From contig JAAEAF010003359.1 of the NCBI GenBank assembly GCA_011037195.1, forward strand, positions 1 through 64,000: a stretch of DNA of 64,000 nt, read 5' to 3'. Positions 34,973 through 45,700 of the stretch are shown here, piece after piece. Position numbers and translations under genes: made by a program. Source of the DNA: Triatoma infestans. Taxonomy: Eukaryota; Arthropoda; Insecta; Hemiptera; Reduviidae. The notes under the pieces are model-generated. The model was not told the DNA's origin and made no database searches. It saw nothing but the letters and a program-made list of their open reading frames with translations. Within the stretch, counting starts at the first letter, position 1. Every line of letters starts with the position of its first letter.

Positions 34973-37489
34973 TTTTGTGCAATAACCTTGAAAATAGTGA
35001 CAGAAAATCCTTAATAATACTTCCATTTTTTTTCTTTTTCAGTCCAGTATTATAAATTCCCTAATGACAATACTTAAAAAGGAAGGCCATCACTTTGTTA
35101 ATAGTTCCTAATTATAACCAATAATGAAATGATTCTCCATAATGAAGCTTAATGTAGTATTAACAAATTACTTCTTTAGATATAATTATATATAGCTTTT
35201 TGTACTTATTTGTCGTGTACCAAGGTAAACAACATCTATGGTGAGCAGTTTTCAAGTTGACTAATTTTTCTCAAAAATACTACTATTGTATTCTATTTAT
35301 AATTAGTATTCATTAAAATGGAACTTCTTTTTTAGTTTACAAATTTACTAACAGCAAGGCATTCCAGAAATCCAGTGTTATCTATGAAATGACCGTGATG
35401 AAATGGTTCTCAACGCTAAGACTAAAGCAGACACTTATTCGAAACTATTCCGTCCTACGGACTTATCAGATTCCAGTGTTCATGGTATTATAATAAATAT
35501 AAAAAGTAAAAAACGTACATCCCATGGGCAAAGGGCAAAGGGCTGCTACCAGAAGACGGTTTCTTAGTGGGCCTTCAGCCAACATTCTTCAGTTCTTTAC
35601 GCCGTTTTAGTTCGCTGGTCTTCAGTTGCCACACGAACAAGATTTAACTCGAGCGTGTAAAAGTGGCACTTACTTCTCTTGTCACTTATAAATGAATATT
35701 TTCTTTCCATTATCATTCTCTAAACTGGAAAATCATAATTTTTAATAAATGCATTTTTAATAAAATTATAATATTTTTACATGCCGGTGTGGAACTTATG
35801 CACCCCAATAATGCAAAAAATCCCATGTTCAATCAAAACAAACCTATCCAAAGCCTACAGACTAAAATCTCTTTCGTTAAATAACCAATGTTTATTCCAA
35901 GTTTCTGAGCATTGCTTTATTCTTAATCCGGTTTGATCTTAAATAACATGCCAATTCTCTCATATAAATATCATTTTTTATTGACTTTTCATATTTTCTC
36001 AATGGACGTTATTAATTAACCATTTACCAAGGCAAGTGAGCTAATTGATTTCTTGTTAAATATATAAGTATCAAAGGAAGTATTAGTTTCGATTTTAATA
36101 TTTACTTGGCATTGTTTTAAATTAATCACTTTAAATAGTTAAGAATCATCGCTTAATCGCTCCAACATTTACATCGAGATGTTAACAAATAAGATTAATC
36201 TAAAAAAACTAAAGTCTGAAATTTCAAGCCCTGAAATAAATTATTTTTTATTTTATTGCAATTATTTATTCCATCTCTTCTAATAAAAACAAATTAAATA
36301 ATTATTTTACATAGTTGTTTATAATTTCACGAAAAAGTGACTCATCAATTTGATACAATTACCACTTTGATTATAGTCACAAATGTTAATGCATTCACAT
36401 TTTATAGAGATAAGCAGTGAGTTATACTTGTATGTATGTATAACTTTATGCTAATTAGATACCAGTGAATGTAATTTTCAGAATTGTTTATAAGTATGAA
36501 ACACTTGTCATACATAAATTGTCCATATTATAAGTAAAAACTAGATATGGGGTTATAAACAGATTTTATTATATTGTTTTGTTAGTTAGTTGGCGTATTG
36601 CTGTTGAGAGGTAGAAGTAGTGCGGGCGTTTCTGTTATCACAACTTTACATATCCATGCTTTTACATAAAGAGGCAAGCATTTAATTTATATAAATAAAA
36701 TTTATGTTTTGTCTCTGGCTTTTTTTTAGAATTATGGCCGCTTATTAGGTTATTATATTCGTTTTAAATGAAAATTGAATCCAAAAGTGGCTTTAGAAAA
36801 ATAATGGTTTTTAATATTTTGTCATATGATTCATGAAAATTGCCTTTCGTAAGGAGAACTACTTAAAAATAATCGCTAATGAATTGACGAGTTAAAAAGA
36901 TTCTGGACGTATCTTAAATTTCTCCGACAATACCTAATTTCTCCTATTTAGTTAGTCTTTATGTCCTTAATATTAAAAGGATAAACTAAGATAATTCTAA
37001 CATTTCAACCCCTTTACTTAAGCTATATATTTTAATATTTCTGTTGTTACTGCGAAATAATATAATTGTGAACAAGATTTCTACATAGTTTTCTCTTATA
37101 AGTATTTGGAAGCATCCTTAGACCGAAAAAATATTTAGCGAACAGTGTATGAAAGATGGACAGTATTATTAAAAACCAAAAATTGCAGAAATTTCAAATT
37201 CACCTTCAATGTTATTATCCATTATTGAAACAATTTGATGAAGGTTCCAATCGAATTCCATCGTGAAGGCAACTTCTATAATTTTTTTTTACTGCAACAG
37301 TTGAATAATGTATACTAAAATAGTGAATGAAAGTTATATTTTTATTCTGTAGTGATCAGAAAACTATTTTACTTAGTATAGATTTGATGTTGGATACAAT
37401 TTTAAAATTTTTAATAAAACTGCTAAAATAAGTTAAATAAATATAATGAAAATAAGTATTAATTAATATATGTAAATAAAAATTGAATA
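34973..37489. other. no gene seen
   Basis: Very AT-rich, little repeat content. 35520-35660 is GC-richer (GGGCAAAGGGCAAAGGGCTG) but has no open frame. Confidence 0.5.
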
Positions 37490-37556
37490 TTTATTTTTAA
37501 AAACCAATATAACAATATCCGGTATTTTATCCGTCGCAGCATCCATATTGGTTTTG

Positions 37557-37596
37557 GTACTGACCGGTTTCGGATATTCATCCATCGTCAGAGCAA
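37557..37596 (-). ncRNA. hammerhead-type ribozyme motif, family 2, intact core
   Basis: Read on the minus strand: CTGACGA (complement of 37585-37591), a single U, stem II GGAT/ATCC with loop GAAT, then GAAACCGGTC (complement of 37562-37571). Stem I is AGTA with TGCT (A-U, G-C, U-G, A-U). Both stems differ in sequence from family 1 but still pair, which supports a folded RNA over chance similarity. N7 is C instead of A, a position free to vary in hammerheads. Confidence 0.58.
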
Positions 37597-37941
37597 ATTC
37601 ACCAAGTTCGTGTAGAGAGTTCACTTCAACGAAATGTTTCCGTAGACTCACATTTGTTGGTTGTATGTGTGTGGGAAGGTTATAAGGTTATGTTATTACA
37701 TCTGTGTGTTTCATGACAAAGTGAAATTATTATAAATTGTGATTAGGCATTAGAAAATAGTGTGTAATAAATAGCATGCTTTGTAGAATTTATATTACAA
37801 TTTATAATAATTTCACTTTGTCATGAAACACACACATGTAATATCATAACCTTATAACCTTCCCACATACATACAACCAACAAGTGTGAGTCTACAGAAA
37901 CATTTCGTTGAAGTGAACTCCCTACACGAACTTGGTGAATT

Positions 37942-37979
37942 TGCCCTTACAATGGATGAATATCCGAAACCGGTCAGGA
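37942..37979 (+). pseudogene. decayed hammerhead-type motif, family 2 partner
   Basis: Stem II GGAT/ATCC and GAAACCGGTC (37966-37975) are kept, but the CTGACGA box reads CTTACAA (37946-37952): G5 and G8 of the core are lost, so cleavage is not expected. It is the plus-strand arm of the palindrome whose minus arm has the intact copy. Confidence 0.6.
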
Positions 37980-38121
37980 CCAAAACCAATATGCATGCTA
38001 CGACGGATAAAATACAGGATATTATCCAGCATTGCGGACCCAGCCACATTTTCAATAATATAACAATACATTAAATATGTGACTAACTTCTCAATATTAA
38101 CACACTTTTATTTTGTGTCTC

Positions 38122-38161
38122 ATAGGTACGGTTTCGAGACTAAAGTGTCATCTTCAACCAG
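38122..38161 (-). ncRNA. hammerhead-like motif, family 3, opposite-strand partner
   Basis: Minus strand reads GGTTGAAGATGAC, a short stem II GAC/GTC with loop, then CGAAACCGTACC. C3 of the CUGANGA box is missing or replaced by U. Stem I GGT/ACC may form. Likely worn. Confidence 0.35.
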
Positions 38162-38260
38162 TATTTATTTACATAAGTAATGTGGTCAAGTAAAAATGTT
38201 TTAGTTGTTAACCAGTTTAATTTAACTAGTTGAATCATTATTAGTTTACTAATGTAAATA

Positions 38261-38300
38261 CAGACTGAAGATGACGCTTAATGTCGAAACCGTTACCCAT
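38261..38300 (+). ncRNA. hammerhead-like motif, family 3
   Basis: CTGAAGA at 38265-38271, a U, stem II GACG/TGTC with one G-U pair and a CTTAA loop, then GAAACCGTT (38286-38294). The cleavage triplet would be GUU. No stem I pairing is visible around it, so activity is doubtful; the resemblance to families 1 and 2 in order and spacing is clear. Confidence 0.42.
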
Positions 38301-38330
38301 GAGACACAAAATAAAATTGAGTTAATCACA

Positions 38331-39681
38331 ATTATTACACAGTTTAATATCAACCTCACTAATTTAACAGAAGAATAATTATATTGTCACCTCCAACCTA
38401 AGGTTATATAACCAATGTGAATGCTACCTTCTCCTTTTATTCTCCAAAAGTTTACGTTATGCGCACCTTCCTATTCGTTTTTATATCCTTACAATATTAA
38501 ATGTGAGAAAAAAAGAAGTGATTTTAGTATTCTCGTTTAGTTGCCTCATTCTCATTCGCTTGAACGGGCAACTCTGAACTCAAGTGCGTAATCAAATTAA
38601 ATATGAAAAAATTCCAAGTATAAAAAAAATGTTCTATTGTAGTATGTGATGAGTTGCAACAGAAAGTCAAGCGATTATTTCACCCTAGACTGATTGGCAC
38701 TTCCAAGTACTCGGCTGTGTGAAGTTTATTTAGAGACACAGTAATTAGTTAACAAAAAAGTGCCATACTTTTTATCCCATAGTCATTCTTGCAACAGAAA
38801 ATCTGCCAACTTCCCCCCAAATGTCCGCAGTCTTTGGCAATTCGCCATCAGGCCTTCTATCAGGCCGATGATAAAGTGCGGCTTGCTTTTTTTCATGTTT
38901 ATCTAATTGCCTAATGTCCGTCGGGTGCCAGTAAGGCTCGCAGCTATATAGATATTTCCTATATCATCATCGTCTTTGCACAAGGTACCAAGGTTGTGAC
39001 CTTACCAAAGTTGTGAGAGATATGAATAGTCATGTCTTGTGGTGAAACAAAAACATGCTCATTATTTTGCTTCAGGGAAAATTGTGAGATATTTGTAATC
39101 TTGCACCCTTATGTTTACCTGGCAAGTACTTGGAATTCCTGTATTTTCAATTTTCAAACTCTCCTGAGTGCACTGAATGTAATGTGATAATATATTGTGC
39201 ATCTGGCTCCCTCCTTGAACCCTATATATCAGATGTTATTCAAATCTAGTCATTACCGATTTCTTTATTATTTTAGACTCCGAAATATTTAACTTGTTGA
39301 TTATCTAACAGAAAACAACTTAATTTAGATAGGAATTGTGTTGGTCAAGCTTATATTAGTGGGAAATTAAGTTAGGGACTTAATATATTGAACTTTAAAT
39401 TTAAAGTTTATTTAGTTCTTTCCTTTTGGAGACATTGAAATTTAGCGAGCAGCACTAAGAATTTATTACTGCTTCCGTGATGATGACCCTAAATAATTTG
39501 TATGTTAAGAGCAATTTCAAATACTTAAAAAAAAAAAGTTATTTTTTAAATGATTCAATAACTTTTAAGCTTTCTGATTTGCTTAAATCTGTATTTCTTA
39601 ATGAAATTCAAACAATTAACCTACATTTGTACTAATCAATGATTGCCAACTCACTTATTCAATAAATTATATTTCTTGCAG
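38331..39681. other. intron or intergenic sequence before Rpn2 exon A
   Basis: No exon encoding the conserved residues that precede RTPEQC in PSMD1 was found here. Confidence 0.5.
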
Positions 39682-39796
39682 GACTCCAGAACAGTGCCCT
39701 TCTGTGGTATCCCTGCTTGCTGAAAGTTACAATCCCCATGTGCGCTATGGTGCTGCGATGGCCCTTGGAATTGCCTGCGCTGGTACTGGCCTCAAG
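39682..39796 (+). CDS. Rpn2: Rpn2 exon A: PC repeat
   Basis: Acceptor TTGCAG precedes and donor GTAAAT follows. Encodes [20 protein letters not shown] and on to GTGLK, a PC repeat helix pair with the typical YGAAMALG turn. Enters in phase (last base of an Arg codon) and leaves at phase 0. Confidence 0.96.
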
Positions 39797-42700
39797 GTAA
39801 ATATTAGTCAAAGAGGTTTAATTATTCAAACATACATTTCTTATAAAAAAAAAATTGTTTAACTCAAAAGTTTTATTTTTAATGTTAGAGATTATTTTTT
39901 GTAATTGCAGGTATTTTCTTTTTAATTTTAGGCCTTCAAAATAGGCCAAAAATTGGGGGTTATCATCAGATAATTTTTTTTAATTATAGGTATTTTTTTT
40001 AATAATAGGCCTCCAAAATAGGCCGAAAATTGGGGCTATCGTTAGAGATTATGTTTTAATTGTAGATATTTTTTTTTATTGTAGGCCTCCAAAATAGGCC
40101 AAATTGGGGCTATCGTTAGAGATTATTTTTTTTAATTGTAGGTATTTTTTTTTAATTATAGGCCTCCAAAATAGGCCAAAAATTGGGGCTGTCTTTGAAG
40201 TAGCTAAGTAGGGAATTGGAAGGGAAGGATAAATTGGCACCAAGGAGCGTGAATCCCTGTTAGTCCACTCCTCCTCCTTCTGGAACCTCCCTAGAGTTGA
40301 GATGATAGGAAATACTACCTCATGAACAACTTCTCTTAGAATAATATACTGTTTACTAATAAAGTGAGAGAAGTAATGATTCCGCTCTGCAAGGCATCAA
40401 GAAATATGCCGATGAGTTATTTACGGCGATGCCGGTTCTGCAAGGCCGAAGAGGGAACCCCGGACTCATCCTTTGTGAGTGTGCCGGCCTGAGGTTTCTT
40501 CAACCGGGGACAGTAATCCAGAAGCCGCGAGCTTCATGACGGAGTCACTTTTAGCTTTACTAGGCCTGATTAAGATGGCGAAGCTGAAGGATGTGCTATG
40601 ATATTGGGGGATCCTCAATAGACCTCTCAATACAGGTCGCAGTGGAATGAGGCTTTGCCTTCCCAATTTTCAATCTAATCTAATCTATTTACGGAGATGT
40701 GAGAATCCCCAAGAGGCTACCTACAGTAAAGACAGACAAACAATATGCAAGTATTCCACATCTTCCAAGAGGAAATTCACGAAACGGAAAGTCTGTCGGA
40801 AAAAATTATTGGAAGTATGACATTGAGTTTTGTCCTGTAATCAAACACTGAAACAATGCAAAATCATCAAATTTGAAAATGTTTTGGGAATTTTTAAGCG
40901 GCATCAATGGTGTAAAAGAATTATTAAAGGAATTCTTCTGCCTGCCTAGGAATCGGGCAAGGAGAAGATGCAGCTGCTTTTAGGGGGGGATAAACATTTT
41001 ATGGAATAATCGGCCATTCTTTCTCCAAGAAGTGCTTAGAAATATGGAAGAAGCAATCAGAGCATTGATCTGTCCTCCCGAAAGTGAAGTAGTTATAAGG
41101 TCTGCGCCTGTCCATGCAAAAATTAGCCTGCGCGTGTTATCGGATTTTCTCACGGAGCTTGTAGACTCAGAGGACATCTTGAAAAAGATAGGCCTAGAAT
41201 GTTATGGGAGGTCTAAAAAGATAGGTCTATATAAGTTTATGGGAAGATGCAGGATAGCTCTCATTGAGAGAAGGTGCAGAACCCAGAGTGTTTACGATGG
41301 ACCGCAGGAGATTAGGGGAAAGGTTTTCTTAAAGAACTAGACCTAGAAGGGCCAATTGTTGGGAAAAAATTGCTTTCGTAGAGTATTCTCAGTTTGGGCA
41401 GCACTAGCCGGTACAATAGATCTTCAAGGGAAATGCTCTACATATCCGAAATAAGTAAATAAAAAAACAGAAGAAATAGATTCCCAAACATTTAAAATAT
41501 TTACAGAGAACTTTACAACAAAGGTAATTACAGTAAAACTATTGTAGATGTGATTGGTATTAAAAGCTCCCATATTTATTTCTTGTTGTTTGGTTCGGCT
41601 GTCACTAGGGTGGTTGAAAATAGAAAATGAATTTTTATAACATTGTTTACAATGTTGTTATTTACTTGTTGTTCACAGGAAGCTATAGCACTCTTAGATC
41701 CAATGACAAATGATCCAGTGAATTTTGTTAGGCAAGGTGCTCTGATCGCTTCGGCCATGATCCTCATACAACACACTGAACAGACATGCGCAAAGGTAAT
41801 TTTTTTTTTTTTAAATCATATTGCAGTACTTATTAGTAATTGAAGTAATTTTTATTTATATCGTAGAATAATAATAATTATTGAAAATATCAATCTGATT
41901 CCCAATTTTGTATACAGGTAAAAGACTTCAGGGCTTTATACGCCAAAGTTATAGTAGACAAACATGAAGATGTAATGGCTAAATTTGGCGCCATCCTCGC
42001 TCAAGGAATCATCGACGCAGGTCAATTTATTTTACCTTACCTTTATTTAAATACAGCTTTTAAAGTTCGTATGAGAAATTTAATACATAATTGGTTTTCA
42101 GTCATGACTTTTCTAGTTTTATTTCATCACTGAGGAAGTTCATAACTTTCCCAATTTCAAAATCTGCTGTTTAAATCATGTATAGATTTCACATATTATT
42201 ATGTATAAGAGACGTAAAAGATAGCTCGCTTGATTGTTGAAGAAATAGTTACATTTCTGAATAAGTATAACTTTTCTTGTAATAATAATATAAGGGCGGC
42301 ATTAAAGATCACGATGGTAGCGTATTGTATGGGAACGTCGAAGCCTCAGGTGCAGCTTATAGATTTTCTTTCCCCAGAAGTCTCTACAGCTCAGAAGCCG
42401 GTGTGGTACACTGAGAAGGTTCTGAAACTTTGACGTGTCTTAAACAAAATAATAATGTTGTGTCTGCTTAACACCAAAATCTTAAGTAACCTCGTAAAAT
42501 AAGCAAAAATAAATAAATTAATAAATAAACTTTCAAACGAGAGATTTTGTAAGTTATTAAGATAAAATATTTGGTTCTGTGGATGTGAGATAAGCATTCT
42601 TATATTTAAAAAACACTTAAGTTTCCGGGATATGCTACTTCAGGGCCGTTTCACCTTAACAGCCAAGCAATATGGCCAATCCGAGCAATGTGAGCGGTTA

Positions 42701-45700
42701 CTAGCATACCACTGGTACGGTCTCAACCCGGAAGTTCATGTGTTTTTCATGAAAATGGCCGCGCAAACCTAAAAGATCATTCTTATATTGTTTCCCTTGC
42801 ATTTTTTTTTTGCGAAAGAAATCGTGAAATCCGAGAATATCCGATTCTATAGAATATTTCAGGGTAGTTCTTAGTGAATACTTGAACTCAAATTTTATCG
42901 AAATAATCTGAAATACATGAAATATGCAATAATATTTGTGTGATATTAATTTACTGCTGTGAAATTCCCTTTGTCCTCTACACACAGCTGTCACTATCCA
43001 CTAGCTGCCTCTGGGAATATTGTATTGTTATAGTAGGAAACATAATCTGATTTATTTAATTTAAAAAGGTTTTAAATGTTGAATACAAATTCGTCATGAA
43101 ATATAATAGATATTTTCTCCATTAGGAAATTTCTAAAACTCATTTAGGTTCTAACTAATCTGATGTGTTGAACGCCCTTGTAATTTATTCTCTCATCAGC
43201 TCTATATCATGATTAAGTAACATCTCAGCTTCCAGAAATCTCGGCAAAGAAATTCCGCGCCAAACTTGCAAAAATGTTTTTCGGTTTCCCGCAAAGCGTA
43301 TCTGTTGCCAAGTTTATATTCTGAAATGAAATGTGTCGTAAGGGGGAGGCACTACTATAATTCCTAGCTCAAAATTCTGCCAAGAATTAGGGGTTCGTAT
43401 GTTTATCTGACCCTGCAAGAATAACCAATACAACTTATTCACAATTGTACCCAAACTTGTTACACAATTCAGTAACCTCGCTTGGATAGAGATCATTCGA
43501 AAAAAATTAAGAAATTATGTTTAACACGCCCCCAGTCAAACAGTCAATAGATAATGCACCCTTGGGGAAGAATTGGAAGGAATTTTGATTGATTCTCTCT
43601 GTCTCTCTCTAAGTAAAAGAATTTGAATATGTCACTGCCAGGAAATTCAAAATGATTCTCATTGCAAAGTTTATATAGCTATGAAGGAGGAAAAAAGGAA
43701 CGAAATATATGAAGAATCCGGTTCTACCACATGGTGATCCATTTAAATTATTTCTGTTGATATTCAAAATATTCAGGTTATTGCTAAATATTCAACAAAA
43801 TAAAAAAAACAACACAATTCGTAATTAAGTATAAAAGTGAGCGGGGGGGATAAATATTCTTTATTCAATTATTTTCACAGAAGATAATGAATTCATTTTA
43901 TATATTAATACGATTAATATATGTGAATAAAGTTTGTTTGCTACCAGACTCCTGACGCCTGTCGTCTGATCAATAGATGGATTGTAGCTTGGATGAAAAA
44001 ATAAACATTACTCTTTATTTTTTCTTTTTATTACAGCTGTATGAGAAAGTTTGAAATCGTGTAAAATTTATGTTTTCAACATGTTTTAAAGGGCCATTGA
44101 GACCCCAAAAAAAATTTTTCTTGCCGTTCCTTACATACTGTGGGTGCGTTTGTGTATTATTTATATATTATATTTTCTTGGAAATATAGCGATAATTGCC
44201 ACGAATTCCGCTGAACTATCTAAAAGTTATTGTTCTGCTTTAAAAATGACTAGTAATCATCAAATATTATGAGTTTCAGGTATTGTTGTTCAGTAACTGA
44301 TCAAACTCTTTTACGTTTAGTTTTTAAGTTAGTATCTTAAATTTTCCCCAGTATTACGAGAAATAGCCACGGGGTAATGAATTGGGTACTTATATCTTTT
44401 TGGCCTCTATCCAATTTGAAAAGATAAAATGCTCATCAGTTTCCTTTCCTTAGGACGTTCTTTCTCAGATTTCATTAATCCTTTCCTTTACCTCAGAAAT
44501 ATTTGTTATAATTATTTTCTATTATGTTTTAAAATATATTGCTTTGCCTTAATACCCCAAGACTTTCTATTAGCTTATCATATTGTCTTCGTAAGTTTAA
44601 TTACAACAAAAGATTAACTTTATGATGTAATTATTAATGTAAATTGCCTTTAATAAAGTGTTGTTGGTTAACAGGCGGTCGTAATGTATCGCTAACATTG
44701 GAATCACGAACTGGTCATACCAATATGTTAGCCGTGGTGGGTATGTTGGTATTCACACAGTACTGGTATTGGTTCCCGCTGGCACCTTGTCTGGCCCTTG
44801 CCTTCACACCAACCTGTCTGATCGCTCTTAACGCCCAGCTTAAGGTATTTATTTTACATTTCTTTATAATTCACTAATTTTTCACAATAATAAAGATTTG
44901 ATATTTTTTCTGTTTATTTGTATAAAAGAAATTATTAAAATTCAAATTATTTAAACTATTTTATAGAAAAACATGAAAACGTTTCCTTTAATGGAAAATT
45001 GCAGTTTACTGAAATTTTTGTTCTAATTTCTTTTCATTATAATTTTATTTTTTCATGTTACCATTGCTAACGATGAATACAGTAACTCATTAACATTAAT
45101 TCGCGGAGAAACTTCGATATAACTGAAATAAAATAGAAAGGGAATACACGCAACTACATAATATGTGACTCTTGACCCTTGATGTCTTTTTTAGATGCCC
45201 AAACTAGAGATCAAGAGTAATGCGAAACCGTCAGTATTCGCCTATCCTCCACCTCTAGAAGAAAAGAAAAGAGAAGAACGTGAGAAAGTGACAACGGCCG
45301 TATTGAGTATTGCTGCCAGAGCACGTAGAAGGGGAACAGCAAAATCTGATATCAAAATGGAAGTTGTAAGTTTATTTATTAAAATATAGTTAATAGTTGC
45401 TATACTATTAATATAGTTAATAATAATAGTTTAATATAGTTACCATAATTGAACATAATGAATTTAGTGAGAAATAGTCATTCTGTATTCAGATTTTAAT
45501 ATACTTAATTAAAATTAAGAAAAATTCTAGCTTGCTCTTAGACAATCCCGAACCACTTTGCGCTAACTGCACTAACCCGGTAGCTTTGCGGTAATTTGGC
45601 CAAATCACGTTATGACATAAAAATCCTTTGTAGTAGATCGCTGGAGCTTCTGGGGCCAACATTTTTGTTGTTACCATAATTTAGAACTAAGTATTTTACG

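Larger units (their letters stand above)
37490..38060. repeat. palindromic repeat, hammerhead family 2
   Basis: Arms about 37496-37745 and 37795-38060, inverted, with about 50 bases between them. The match runs through TCACTTCAACGAAATG, CCTTATAACCTT and AATTTCACTTTG blocks. The right arm is more worn in the ribozyme box, and ends in a block (38032-38055) shared with the family 1 fragment at 53138-53161. Confidence 0.75.
38104..38330. repeat. palindromic repeat, hammerhead-like family 3
   Basis: TTTTATTTTGTGTCTCAT at the left end is mirrored by ATGAGACACAAAATAAAA at the right end, with GAAGATGAC and CGAAACCGT boxes mirrored inside. It directly follows the family 2 palindrome, so three kinds of opposed motif pairs occur in this window and two are adjacent. 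Confidence 0.7.

Noticed and set aside
37463..38074. Mirrored frames reading MSLRKHFVEVNSL and MSLQKHFVEVNSL
   Set aside because: They are the two arms of the family 2 palindrome read as protein; similarity comes from the inverted repeat, and no longer frame or domain supports coding.
42230..42433. 67-codon frame in an Rpn2 intron
   Set aside because: Its second half is a SINE tail; not a gene.
45195..45389. A separate small gene starting MPKLEIK
   Set aside because: It is an internal Rpn2 exon; the Met aligns to an internal MPK and the frame joins in phase with its neighbours.
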